From the NCBI RefSeq assembly GCF_001642475.1, contig NW_019174011.1, forward strand, positions 1 through 64,000: a stretch of DNA of 64,000 bases. The letters are read 5' to 3'. The notes under the pieces are model-generated. The model was not told the origin of the DNA. It made no database searches and saw only the letters and a program-made list of their open reading frames with translations. The position numbers and the translations under genes were made by a program. This document shows positions 41,966 to 53,322 of this stretch, one piece after another. How positions within the stretch are numbered: position 1 is the first letter of the stretch; the number at the start of each line of letters is the position of its first letter. Source of the DNA: Fonsecaea monophora (taxonomy: Eukaryota > Ascomycota > Eurotiomycetes > Chaetothyriales > Herpotrichiellaceae).

Positions 41966-43707
41966 ATGGGTTCCCTCCAAGATGCCAACGGCTCTCAAGA
42001 GCCAGTGAAGAAACAAATCCTGCTCAATGCTTTTGATATGTCAACAGTCGGACATCTATCACCTGGTCAATGGAAGGTCAGTTCTTCTTTGCCCTGAGAT
42101 GGAAATTGAATCTTCTTCTGAAAGAGTTCACTGGGACTGAAAGCATGTATAGAACCCTAAGGATAAGTCGGCGACAAAGAGGAAACTCGACTACTGGATC
42201 GAGCTGGCAAAGATTCTGGAGCGTGGTGACATCAACGCCCTGTTTCTCGCCGACACGTATGGAGGCTATGATACGTACGAAGACAGTCTCGACAATTGCA
42301 TCCGTCGTGCTGCCCAGTGGCCCATGACCGATCCGACCATCGTAAGTTGTTGGCGCGTGCAGATCAACGCGGGGTGATAATGGTAACTAACCATGAGACC
42401 GACAGCCTATCTCTGCGATGGCCGCGGTGACCAAGAATCTCGCCTTCGGTATCACTGCGTCGACTACCTTTGAGCCTCCGTTCCTGCTGGCAAAGCGCTT
42501 TTCGACTCTCGACCATCTTACCAATGGCCGCATTGGCTGGAATATTGTGACATCGTGGAAAAAGGCGGCATTCAAGGCTATTGGTCTGGACAACCCCATT
42601 GACCATGATGAGCGGTACCTGCAGGCGGACGAGTATCTAAGAGTCCTGTACAAGTGAGTACTGCCATCAGCGCGCACTGATAGACTGGCGTATAATTACT
42701 GACAATCACTCACAAGGCTCTGGGAAGGTTCTTGGGCAGACGACGCTCTCGCTCCAAACCCCGAAGCGGACACATATATCGACCCAGACAAGGTGCGAAC
42801 GATTCATCACCATGGAAAATATTTCAACCTGGACTCTCGACATATCGTGGATCCATCGCCTCAGCGAACACCATTTCTCTTCCAGGCCGGCACTTCCCCA
42901 GCTGGATCTGCTTTTGCTGCCACACACGCGGAAGCAATCTTTGTCTCGTCACATAGCCCGCTAGTGCTCAGACCCAAGATCGACAAGATCCGGCAACTGG
43001 TCAAGGAAAAAGGGCGCGATCCGCAATCCATCAAGTTCTTTGGAACATTCACCCCAATCATTGGGCGAACCGAAGAAGAGGCTCAAGAGAAGTTGGCAGA
43101 GGCCAAGAAATATGCCTCGACTATTGGAGGGCTCGTGTTGTTCTCCGGATGGACTGGAATCGACATTTCCAAGATCCCTCTCGACCAGGACATCACGGCT
43201 GCGGATTCGACCGAGGCTCACAAAGTCAGAAGTATGCTGGACGCGTTCACGACAACAAGCCCCGATGTGCCGAGATGGACGCCGAGGGTCGTGGCCGAGA
43301 AGGCTGCGATCGGTGGTCTTGGGCCTGTTGGCGTGGGCACCCCTCAGAAGGTTGCAGATGAGATGGAGAGATGGATCAGAGAAGCAGATCTCGATGGATT
43401 CAACCTCGCCTACGTCACAACCCCAGGGACCTTCGAGGATGTGGTTGACCTGCTGATTCCCGAACTGCGGCGACGTGGCTTGTATCCACCGCCCAAGTCT
43501 GCCGACGCCGAACCCTTGACAGCCCGCGAGAAGGTATATGGTGCCGGACAGAAGGGCCTCAGGCAGGATCACGAAGGAGCCAAATACAAGTACGACGTGT
43601 ACAAAGAGGATGCATTGCCTGAAGAAACGCAGAAAGGCGAGGAAAGTGGTGCTTCGACGTTGCCGCTGAGGCCAGAAAACGGAACTGCGGAAGCTGTCAA
43701 GGCCTGA
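41966..43707 (+). CDS. NtaA/DszA-type FMN-dependent monooxygenase (copy 2)
   Basis: Four exons (41966-42076, 42153-42341, 42406-42653, 42717-43707) give 512 residues. It shares the block order of copy 1: ILLNAFDMSTVGHLSPGQW, YWIELAKILERGDINALFLAD, AMAAVTKNLAFGITASTTFE, HLTNGRIGWNIVTSW and DPSPQRTPFLFQAGTSPAG-AFAATHAE. Intron positions differ from copy 1, and many residues differ, so the duplication is old or the copies arrived separately. The family needs reduced FMN from a partner reductase that I do not see here. The C-terminal tail of about 60 residues is charged. It lies between the two transporters and is transcribed with both. The substrate is unknown; candidates by family are aminocarboxylates, sulfones or sulfonates. 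Confidence 0.9.
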
Positions 43708-45127
43708 GATATCTGTGCTGCCACTGAGGAAGGCTGATATCAGCTCGGTGGCCCTTTCGAGAGACAAATGATCTTGGGCGAAATGAAGGCCGCGCAGGTG
43801 ATGTTGTTGAGTAGCATGATAGCGCATATTGGACCCTGCGGGGGCGGAAAAATGTTGTTGCTTTTTCCGCGTTTTGGGGCTTGGCATCAATTTCAAGTCC
43901 ATCTGCCTCCTCAACCTCCCGCGATCAACCTCGCACGTCTACAGCTTCAACTCTAGCATGTATGATTATGTCTTTCTCGAGCATGCGCGCGCAAGAGCAT
44001 TTTGCGCAACTTGTTTAGCAAGTCAAGCAGACTTCCCACGCATTCTTTAGTGATTAGCGTTCCTGGTCTCATTCATCAGGCTCGCGTTGCACGTCTTGGA
44101 ATACGACGAGAAACATGCGGTCCATGGGGGTTTACTGATCTATGATTTGCTTCCGATAGCGGCTCCGGTATTGCCATGTGAGAGGCAAGCATGCAGATCC
44201 CTCAACAAACATTCCAGCCGGCATCCATGCCGCGATGGGACGAATCAGCCCAAGATTAGAAGCCACAAGCACTTCTTCTAGATGGCGTGCTCAGAACCGT
44301 TCAGAAAAGAAAAAATCTTATCGATGGCCTCGGCATATCCTCCATGGAAAGCGGGAAATGAACAATGACCTTCCGAGACATCTGCGACAACGGCAAGAAG
44401 GTCAGCATGAGTATGTACCTATGGACCGTGGCACTAACTGCTGCCTTTCTCGTGTTTATCCGATTCTCCACTGCAAGACCCAGCACGTTCTTCACGCGGC
44501 CACTACACCAGCGACCCAGCGACCAGTGGACCGAAACAGCCCATTGTATACGCGAGTATTGGTCCAGTGTGGTGCGGTTACCCCAATACGCAGAAACCAT
44601 GTTGTAATTACAGACTGTCTTGTCATTACATTTATGTGTCCCATTCACATATCCACGCATCCACGTCGCCTCGCCCAACGCTAACGAGTCTATCGAGGAC
44701 AGAATTTTGCAGCTTGCAAAAGCCAGAATGGCCCTTGACCGCGGCCTTCTCCATTTTTGTCGATTCACGCTTGTGAGAACTGTCTAGACAAGTCTGCAGG
44801 GGGGCAAAAAGCTACCGCTAAGATGGGGCAAAAGGACCTGCAAGGTCATACTCTTCGCTGCCAAGTTGCTTGTATCCATCAAGAGAGTCAACTGCCTCGA
44901 GGGTCTTTTTTTTTTATCACGCAATGCTATCAGGTTTCCGCAGGCCCTGTTGATAAAGCGATCTTCTTGGCTTATCATCCACCTTCTTATAGATCACCCT
45001 CCGAGCATCGATAGACGAGCAGACTTCACTCGCCGGAGCCTTTTCTGGGGTTCTTCTCAGAAATATCTTTCAGCTTGAGCTGCTATCTTCCCAATCGCAG
45101 GGGGTGTGAATATCCTTGTTGCCAACC
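43708..45127. other. 1.4-kb gap between NtaA-type gene 2 and transporter 2
   Basis: It holds the promoter of transporter 2. Frames at 44178-44684 (plus) and 44301-44768 (minus) are long but overlap each other and carry no recognisable domain. Nothing callable is seen. Confidence 0.4.
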
Positions 45128-46965
45128 ATGACTGTCTCAACCCAGTACCCCGAGTCCAAAGAAGCAGACCTCGAACAGACCGTTGTAGAGTTCCCCAGTG
45201 GATCAGGACTTGAGAATGACAGGGAGGCCCTTCTCGCATCCTTCACCGCCGAGGAGGACCGCAAGGTCATGCGAAAAGTCGACAAACGATTCCTCCTCTT
45301 GATCGGTCTCATGTACATGCTCAAGAATGTCGATTACACCAACGCTGCAACCGTCAAAGTCCTCCAGGTTGGGGAAGACCGCAATATCCTAAAGGAGCTG
45401 AATATGACAGCGGACGAATATAACTGGGTCCAGTCCATCTACTTTGTGAGTCTAGGGCCATTGAGGATTCTATACAGCATAGCAAGAGGCATTGCTAACC
45501 GATATCGCCAGATCAGCTACATCGTCTTCGAGGTCCCCAGCAATCTTCTGTTGAAGAAAATGACGCCACGGAAATGGCAATCTCGGATCATTGCAACCTG
45601 GGGCCTGGTATGTCGTTCCGTTGCGTGTCTCCTATTGACTCCTGTTCAACTCGACTCATAAAAGTTCCTCGCTGTTTAGGTGTTGGCCTGTCATGCTGCC
45701 GTTCAAAATAAACAAGGCATATACGCAGCTCGCTTCTTCTTGGGGATGATGGAAGCTGGTCTTTTTCCTGGTCTAGCCGCTCAACTTTGCAGCTGGTACC
45801 GCAGCGATGAGATGGGTAAACCGATCATGTGGATGTTTGGCTTTCAAAACTGCGCTGGGATCGTTGGATCCCTGATCGCATATGGCATTTCTTATATGAA
45901 TGGCCTAAGCGGTTTGAGCGCTTGGCGGTGGTAAGTCGTTCCTCACACGGGTTGATTCGTCCTCAAAAGCTGACCAAGTTTCAAACCTTCAGGGTTTATC
46001 TTCTGGAAGGACTGTTCACCATTCTCTTCGCCGGGGTTGTATACGCGGTACTCCCGGACTACCCCAAGTCCAAGCGGTCATCGAAATGGCTCACACCACG
46101 AGAACAAGCATACCTCGAGGCGCGACTCACGGACAACGCTCCTCGCACCCACGACCCGGCATTCAGCAAGAAGGAAGTGTGGGCGTCTCTGAAAGACCCG
46201 CGCACCTATGCCTTTTGCCTGTCCCAGATCCTCATGAACCTCGGCGGATACGGCCTACAATGGCAATTGCCCACCGTCACGACCAGTCTAGGCTTCGCCG
46301 GCCTGCCCAGGAACCAACTGCTCAACATCCCCCCCGCCGCGGCGACGGTCTTGTCCATCATCTTCGCTGGGTGGTTTCTGAGTAAAGCATACATGACGCG
46401 ACCGCAGTTCATCATGATCATCTGTGCGGGCGCCCTGGCGTTTTTCCTCGTGCTGTGCTTCAACGTGAGCCGGTACGCGACGTACATTGCATGCATATTC
46501 GGGACCACATTCTACTCGGTCTACTTTATCCCATTCTGGGCATGTGAGTATCCACCTCAAATTCCCGTCTCAACCCAACCTCGTCTTTTCCCCTTTTCCC
46601 TTCCCTCTCCAAAAAGAGCTCTCTTGCTGATCACCAAAACAGGGCGATCCGCCAGTTTGACAGGCACGACGGGCACGGCCTTCACGCTCGCGTTCCAGTC
46701 CTGCATCGGCCAGGTCGGCGGCGTCGTAGGCCCGCAGCTGTTCCAGTCCCGCTTCGCGCACAACGGGTACAAGACGTCGTTTGGCGTGTGCGCCGGCGCC
46801 ATCGGTGCCAGCTGGATCGCCAACGTGTGGACCTGGTACCTCACGCACGAGAACGAGGAGGACGTCAAGCGCGTCCGCCGCCTGAGGATCAAGGCCAACA
46901 GGGACGGCGGCGTCTGGGCCGGCCAGGACGTCAAGTACAACACCGACAACATCGACAGGGCTTGA
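45128..46965 (+). CDS. MFS transporter, Dal5/Tna1 (anion:cation symporter) type, copy 2
   Basis: Five exons (45128-45445, 45512-45607, 45680-45930, 45993-46543, 46643-46965) give 512 residues. An N-terminal charged region ends in EEDRKVMRKVDKRFLLLIGLMYMLKNVDYTNAA, the standard entry into helix 1 of the family (D at the start of the loop). Helix and loop landmarks are SYIVFEVPSNLLLKKMTPRKWQSRIIATWG, then RFFLGMMEAGLFPGLAAQLCSWYR. The central loop AKRSSKWLTPREQAYLEARL-type segment and the second six helices follow. Members carry nicotinate, allantoate, pantothenate, biotin precursors or sulfonates. It is not a close copy of transporter 1. It ends the accessory run; the next gene is housekeeping. 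Confidence 0.9.
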
Positions 46966-47472
46966 TAAGCCAGAAAGAACAAAGGGGGTTTTTTCTCTCA
47001 CCAAAGACTGGCTTTGGCTAGCTGGGTTCGGAACGTCTGCGAACTGCAAATACCCATGGTTGCGGGAGCCGGGAATGATTAGGACAACCAAGGGGCGTGC
47101 GTAGTCTGTCACGACTCGACAAGAACGTTTAGCTTTTCGTGTGAATGGATCGCCCTTTCTGGCGAAGACGAGCAGGGACGAGAGTCCCTCATTTTCCATA
47201 TCGTCCCATCTAATTCAGATCCAAGTACCTACGTGGAATTTTCATCCCGGTTCAGCACGTAAGAAGGCGTGCAAGCAAGCAAGCAAGCAAGCGGGCCAGT
47301 GAGTGAGCAAAAAGAGGGAGTTGGTACATAGGAGCAAGTAGCAGTACCGGGGGAAAGCGCTTCCAATTTTCCATTTCATATCGTCTTCATGCTGTCATTG
47401 AAAGAGGACAATCGGGTATAGTGACCTCGCGACTTCTCCCTCCTCATCATTGTTATACTTCTCAAGCATGAC
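46966..47472. other. Convergent gap between transporter 2 and bpl1
   Basis: 507 bp of 3' flank for both genes, with a (GCAA)5 repeat at 47271-47292. No gene seen. Confidence 0.5.
47271..47292 (+). repeat. (GCAA)5 tetranucleotide repeat
   Basis: Five perfect GCAA copies plus GC in the convergent gap; a simple microsatellite. Confidence 0.9.
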
Positions 47473-49704
47473 CTATGTCTTTCTCTGTTGGGGGTAATGA
47501 CAGTCAGCGTTTAGGTATGCTCAAAAGAAGTGCGAATTGGGGGATTTTTGACTCACCTTTACCAGACCCTTGAAAAAGTCAAAGCTGTTGGCATCGCTCT
47601 GCAGCGTCCACCGCCTCCCGGTCTCGCGGTCTTCCCAGCCAAGTTCTTCTGCGATCAATAGCCCGTAATCTCTGGTGATACCCTTTATCCTTGCACGTTG
47701 TCCACCTTCGGCTTCGAGGATCACGATTTGGTCCATGTGAAGCCAGTGTCGGTAGTACATTTGCTCCATGACCTCGTCGAAGCCCGTGACTAGAAATCGA
47801 GCATATAGGTCATCAAATACAGTCAAGATCCTGGCCAGCAATCTTTCCAGCGTGAAGGGGGCCACCTTGTGCGGCAGGAATTGAATGAGCTGATTCAGCG
47901 ATGTGGTCGGCGCGACATTTGTGGTATTCAACCCAATCCCACACACGGCGATATATTCTTTGGTGTTGTAGTGGCTGTTGACCAGGATACCGCCAATTTT
48001 AGTATAATTGTCGTTTCTGTCACCGCCATTCTCTTTTGCCTTTGCAGGGTCGAGGGCGAAGATGTCATTTGGCCACTTGAGCTTGACTGGCATGTCCTTA
48101 TAAAGAGATCCGTCGTAAGATTTAATGCCGTTAACAATCGCCATCGCTGCCAGATACTGAACAAAGACGACCGGAGCAGATTGCATCTGCGCCATGGGAT
48201 GGCGAATCACGGTACTGAACATCAAGCTTCCTGCTGGGGATACCCAGACGTTAGAGCCTCTGCCCCGACCTGCAACCTGGACCGTCGCTGTTGCGGTAAA
48301 CCCTTGGGGCAGAACTCGAAGTAGCCTGGTGTTTTTCTCGAGCAATGTATTGGTTGACGTGACCACTTCGCCGTATAAGAGATGAGCACCAAAATTCACA
48401 GCACCATGGGTTTGAGATTGGTATTTGTGCAGGTTCGAGTAGAAGGCGGAGTGATTGAAATACGGAGTTGCCCTTGGTTGAGGATGATCATCTTCATGCA
48501 CTATAATCTTCTTGACCACCGTATTATAGTCGACTATGCGGTCGGAGCTGGCATCGGTTTGGTCAGCAGATTCCTTTGACTCTGGTTCCGAGGATAGTGC
48601 TTTAGTCAAATCAACCATCTTCCAGACGGATGGTTTCAATATCTGGAAGGTATCATTTTCATCCTTGAGGAATTCGCTCCCATGTTCATCCACGTCGATG
48701 AGATGGCTCAAGGACGATATGATACCAGCGGTGTCTGTGGGGTCGGATGAAGAAAGATGCATATAGGAGAGGGAGGGTACATTTTGCTCCCCGCTCACTG
48801 TGAGGCCAAGTTTTGTCAGACACGCTTTGATAAAGTCCATCCTATGCTTCTCGTCCTCGGCCAGAGTTTTGATGACATCGGCGAACCCGGGAGCATCTGG
48901 TTTGGTCTCAAGGTTGGCTGCAGCAAACCTAGGCTTCGTCAGTGACCAGTCGTCTGCTGGCTTTCCCAGGAAGACAAACTCTGGATGTGGTCCCGTCAAT
49001 AACGCCGCACCTTGGCCGACTTTGCAGTAGACAATGGCAGCTGCACCTTCTCCAGAGTCGACAGCGAGAGGCTCCGTATAGCTTGCGAGGACTTCGACCC
49101 CCCGGTCTTTACATTTGGATGCATCGACGAAGACGCCACCGCCATTGTAATAGGTCTTGAAGACGTCCGGAACGGCCCCTGTAGACAAGCAAGTCTTGTC
49201 CACTTTCAATTCGGCGGCCCGCGCCCCCTTTTCACTGTGGTAAACAAAACCGGAGAATGCGCATCCTCGAGCTGTGCCAGGATAGAAAGCAAGCTCTCTG
49301 TCTCCGACAACCTCCAAGAGCTTGTTCCCTACCTCGAACTCACATCTCTTGCTACCGTAATAACCTCCGGCGCAAAACCCGATATACAGACCGCCGCGCT
49401 CGACGAACTGTCGAATGCGTCTGTTGCCCTCACCATCGAGTGTCTTGCAGTAGCCCTGGTCAGCACCGCCTGGGAATACTACAGCGGCACAGCTAGCCGT
49501 CCAGGGCTCTTTGATGAGCATGTCACCAGTCACCGGAATGACGGCATAATGAGGTGCCAGGAGTCTCCGAAGTGTATAGAGACAATGACGAACCGACTCG
49601 ACAGTGCTGCCATTTCCTGAAGATAGCATTAGATTCTTATTACTCCGCCACGCATCTTGAGTGAGCGCACCAGAGTAAACAAGGACATTCATTCGGTTGG
49701 ACAT
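47473..49704 (-). CDS. bpl1: Biotin-protein ligase (holocarboxylase synthetase)
   Basis: Two exons (49704-47557, 47484-47473) give 719 residues; the last exon has only 12 nt, encoding Arg-Lys-Thr-stop after a GTGAGT donor. If unspliced, the frame runs to 47521 with a different ending. The N-terminal half (about 5-270) is the glutamine-amidotransferase-like BPL_N domain with MNVLVYSG, VVFPGGADQGYC and YIGFCAGGYYGS. The C-terminal half is the BirA-like catalytic domain: GEVVTSTNT, then GRGRGSNVWVSPAGSLMFS (about 477) and KLKWPNDI, then KIGGILVNS. The enzyme makes biotinyl-AMP and attaches biotin to pyruvate and acetyl-CoA carboxylases. The start could be the second Met four codons later. It is head-to-head with the coa4-type gene across 146 bp. 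Confidence 0.94.
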
Positions 49705-49850
49705 GGCGGGTAGTGGCGGACAAATACTTGTGGAGAGGTTGTAAGTGGCGCAGTAGGTTGAGAGTGGTCAGACAACTTTCCTGTACCGCTGAAGCTCAAG
49801 ATGCGGATCTGTTCTTTCTTCCACCTCTAAGCGACTGCAGACACAGCAGG
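49705..49850. promoter_or_regulatory. Compact bidirectional promoter: bpl1 / coa4-type gene
   Basis: Only 146 bp separate the two start codons, so both transcripts must start within or very near it. No classical TATA box is visible. Confidence 0.5.
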
Positions 49851-50336
49851 ATGTCGAAACAGGATAACTTGGTACAGGCTGAGGCCGCCGACGATGAACT
49901 TGATGAGTGGTAAGTGTCCTTCGCAGTCTAACATGCCAAATCACTTGTCCCAGGCTGATATGTCGCTACCGGTAGGGACCAACGGATTTTCAGTACGGGC
50001 TGTGCTGGTAAGTCTTGACGTCTTCTGCAGAAAATGGTTGCAGAGCTCTGATGGCAGAAACAGAGGAGCAACTGCGCATGAACGATTGCTACTATGAGAA
50101 GAAAGACTGGAGAGCTTGTAAGGCCGAAGTATGTGTTGAACTCCAAACCCCAAGGATCTTTGTAAAAGATGTGCTCCGCTGTAGATTTGTTGGTCCTCGG
50201 CTCCCAATTGCAGCCGTCAACTACAGCTCAGCAAGCTAACGTGGTGTAACAGATGGAGGCATTCAGACAATGCTGGAAGCGTAAGGGAAATGAGGAGCGT
50301 ACACAAAGCAAGGACGCTCCCTCAAACGAGCAGTAA
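49851..50336 (+). CDS. Twin-Cx9C mitochondrial protein, Coa4/Cmc3-like
   Basis: Four exons (49851-49909, 49976-50007, 50064-50128, 50253-50336) give 79 residues. With the acceptor at 50063 the cysteines fall at 29, 39, 49 and 59, a perfect Cx9C-Cx9C-Cx9C series in a CHCH fold: EWDQRIFSTGC, then CYYEKKDWRAC and CKAEMEAFRQC. This matches Coa4/Cmc3 (CHCHD8), which enters the intermembrane space through Mia40 and supports cytochrome c oxidase assembly. Two earlier AG acceptors keep the frame but insert residues and a fifth Cys, breaking the spacing, so I reject them. The acidic N-terminus lacks a cleaved presequence, as is normal for Mia40 substrates. Confidence 0.85.
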
Positions 50337-50651
50337 ATCCGACAACACTGCAGCGAGAGAAAAGCTGCGTTGGTCACATCACGGCGCATGCATGCGGTGG
50401 CCGGAGTCACGAGTTTCGGTGTTTGGTGTTTAAAGACGCGCCTCAGCGAAAAAAGTTACGGGAGGCATTGGGCCTACTGTTCCATATCAACTTCTTTGCA
50501 ATAACTACTCCTCCCAGGCTCTCCGATTCTTCGTCTTCTGTAGTATATATTTGACTCTTCTATTAGCTCATCGGCATCCGCTCACTAGGAACACTGTTAC
50601 TCACAGAATTTGGCAAGATTTCTCTTCCGTTTCTCATCGCAGCCACAGACA
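50337..50651. promoter_or_regulatory. Upstream region of mgm101
   Basis: 315 bp with a TATATATT stretch near 50544-50550, about 100 bp before the mgm101 ATG. No gene seen. Confidence 0.4.
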
Positions 50652-51594
50652 ATGTCGCCAGCTACTCGAATACCTTTCAAGGTCTTGAGCGCATCCACGT
50701 CTCAACGGCTCTCTGCTTCCTCCACTACCCTGTGCCGCTCATTTACCGAGACCTCCCTGTTACCCTCTCGATCACTGCGTACCGTCTTACCGCGCACTAT
50801 TTTCACACAGTCCATAGCTCGTCTCGCAGGGACTACACCAGCCTCAGAGCAGCCAGCAAAGACCACCTCCCCTCCTCAAGCAACGCCGACAGACCCCAAG
50901 CGCCATTCTTTCGACAACCTCGAGGATCAGCCGTTGACTTTACAAGAAGATGACCCCTCAAAAGTGGATTGGACGAGGTCTTTTCACGGTCTCTCCGTAG
51001 AGCCATTCTCTAAAGAGGCTGCGGATGCATTGCAGGCACCGTTATCTCCTGAGGACATCGAGATCAAGCCAGACGGCATCATTTATCTCCCAGAGATCAA
51101 ATATCGACGGATCCTTAACAAAGCTTTTGGACCTGGCGGCTGGGGATTGGCCCCAAGAAGCGAGACAATAGTCACCGAGAAGTCTGTAACACGGGAATAT
51201 GCATTACTAGCTCATGGAAGGTGAGAATATTCGACCAAAGAGTATGGTATATAAGTTGATTCGTGGACAGACTTGTTTCGATTGCGCGCGGAGAGCAAGA
51301 TTATTTCACGAAAGAGGGTATTCCGACCGCTGTCGAAGGCTGCAAATCCAACGCAATGATGCGGTGCTGTAAGGACCTGGGTGTTGCCAGTGAGCTCTGG
51401 GATCCTCGCTTCATTCGCAAGTTTAAGGCAGAGTATACTCGAGAGGTCTTTGTCGAGCACCAAGTTACAAAGAGGAAGACCAAGATTCACTTGCGGAAGG
51501 TGATTGTTTGACCTGCTCTTGGACGTGGAGCTCTACTGACATTTGTCCTTAGGGTGACCCTGTTCCCTACCCTTACGCCGAGTTGAAGAAATAA
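50652..51594 (+). CDS. mgm101: Mitochondrial genome maintenance protein Mgm101
   Basis: Three exons (50652-51220, 51271-51499, 51553-51594) give 279 residues. The first 60 residues are rich in Ser, Thr and Arg and lack acidic residues for long stretches, a typical mitochondrial presequence. The conserved core runs from about 105 to the end: DWTRSFHGLSVEPF, LPEIKYRRILNKAFGPGGWGLAPR, then CKSNAMMRCCKDLGVASELWDPRF with the conserved cysteines, and QVTKRKTKIHLRKGDPVPYPYAELKK. Mgm101 is a Rad52-like single-strand annealing protein of the mitochondrial nucleoid needed for mtDNA recombination and repair. It follows the coa4-type gene by 315 bp on the same strand. Confidence 0.95.
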
Positions 51595-53322
51595 GGCGAT
51601 GACAACAAAATTTCACAGCCATATGCCCCCCTAGTAGTATATCAAACAAGATTAGGGATTTTGACGATATCCCTCCACAACGAGCGATAGAGGTGTCGGC
51701 GGGCGTTCCAACTGTCCCACGTTTGATCTCTCAAGCTCGGCCACTCTACCAGCCTAGCTCAAGGTGGCCAACGATGCCCAGAGGATCATGTTTGAATCTA
51801 GGTATCTAGCTACAATATCAGGACCTCGATCGTAAAGACAGGCAAATCAAAAAACAAAAAGACAGCCACCGAAATCCAGAGCGCAAAAGCAGAAGACTCT
51901 CTGCTGTGGAGGGAAGAAGCAGACACTCCTCGACTGTTGATGTCGATGGTTTCATTCGACAGTCTACAAAATTAGGTCAGCAGGCAGCGATTGGCGAATC
52001 TAGAGGACAAGGAGCCTGGAAGGTCACAGGACGCAAAGATCGACATACGAGGAGCAATGTCGAACACATGGATAGTCAGTGACTTCATTCATGTCCCGTG
52101 TCGCCTCGGGTTTCCATTACCGTGGTGTTCACTCGTTGGTTAAGCCTGCCCTGCATGGTGTACATGCGGGTGACTGCTCAATGACATGCTTGCCTAGTTG
52201 TAGTTCTACCAGGGGTCCGCTCAGGTGCAGCTGCCAGCGTGATGAAGCAGCCACAGAGCCTTGGCTAACTAGAAACATTTTGCGTTCATTCTCTGCCAGT
52301 GATGGTCTTTGATCACGCGCATTAGCACATGTTCGTCCCTTGCCTCTGCTGAAGAACTCCAGGGGTTCCGCACAGGCAGTAGTAGGCAACCAGCACCGGC
52401 AAGACGGAACAACAGAGGTGACCACTGATGTACTCGGTATTCATCTGTTATTATGGAGGTTGAGTGGTCTACAAACCTGCTATCTGTGGCAGGTGCATCG
52501 TTCTATCTCATCCCGGGCGAAGGTCACCCTCTATCACAATGGACGCCTATCAAGCCCTCCACGAAATGCCTTCTGTACCTAAGTACTCCTAAGGACCTTG
52601 GCGACGGAAGAATCCCCTCATGTTCCGAAAGTCTACAGCGGCAAATGCATCATGATCCCTTTTATCAGTAGTAGGCAGTGCTCTCCCCACAAAGACACCT
52701 CTCTCATATGATTATCATTTATTGGTAGCGATTGGTGACGGATCCCTCCTCATCAGTGGCCCGGCGCTCTCGATCTCAGCGTTACTCCACCCCTTCCAGC
52801 TTCTGGCTCGCCGTCTTTCGTCCTTCTTCCCTCTGCCCCGCTTGCCCTCGCCTCCATTTGAACATTTCAAGCTTAGTAGTAATGTGTTTTACAGGCAAGG
52901 CCAAGATACCAAGAACGTTCACAGCCCGCTTCCTCAAGACACTTCACGACCGGCAATGAAGTCCTCCTGCTCTGCTTCGACTTCGGACCTGATGCAGCTG
53001 CATGCCGGCTGATCGGTGACGGCCCTTGAAAGTCCCTCTGTCCCCGACCACGCGAAAACGTCCTTCCTCCTTCGAAACCGTGAGAATCCGAGCAGAGAGA
53101 ACACACCACTGACCCCCATAAGTGTAACGGAAGGTCTAGACTTTCCCCCAGATGAGGAAAGTGGCACTGCTTGCACGATCCATCCACAGCGTGACTGCTC
53201 GTTCTTTGACATCCAGCTGATTGAATCTTACCCTTGGCCCGCCTGTTCCTCATTTGCTATTGTATTTTTTGCTGTGTCGGAGCGTCCTCGAACTTTACCC
53301 CGCGTCTTGCTCGCGCTTTAAA
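51595..53322. other. 1.7-kb gap upstream of the USP gene
   Basis: No domain-bearing frame. The 3' part is pyrimidine-rich like other promoters here, and the frames at 52722-53012 and 52873-53253 overlap on opposite strands and look like chance. It probably holds a long promoter and leader. Confidence 0.4.

Noticed and set aside
44178..44768. Long overlapping frames between oxygenase 2 and transporter 2
   Set aside because: The plus and minus frames overlap and neither shows a domain or credible splice partners.
32287..46965. Interpreting the accessory run as a polyketide or peptide secondary-metabolite cluster
   Set aside because: No PKS, NRPS, terpene synthase or DMATS is present; the enzymes are oxidative and transport types only.
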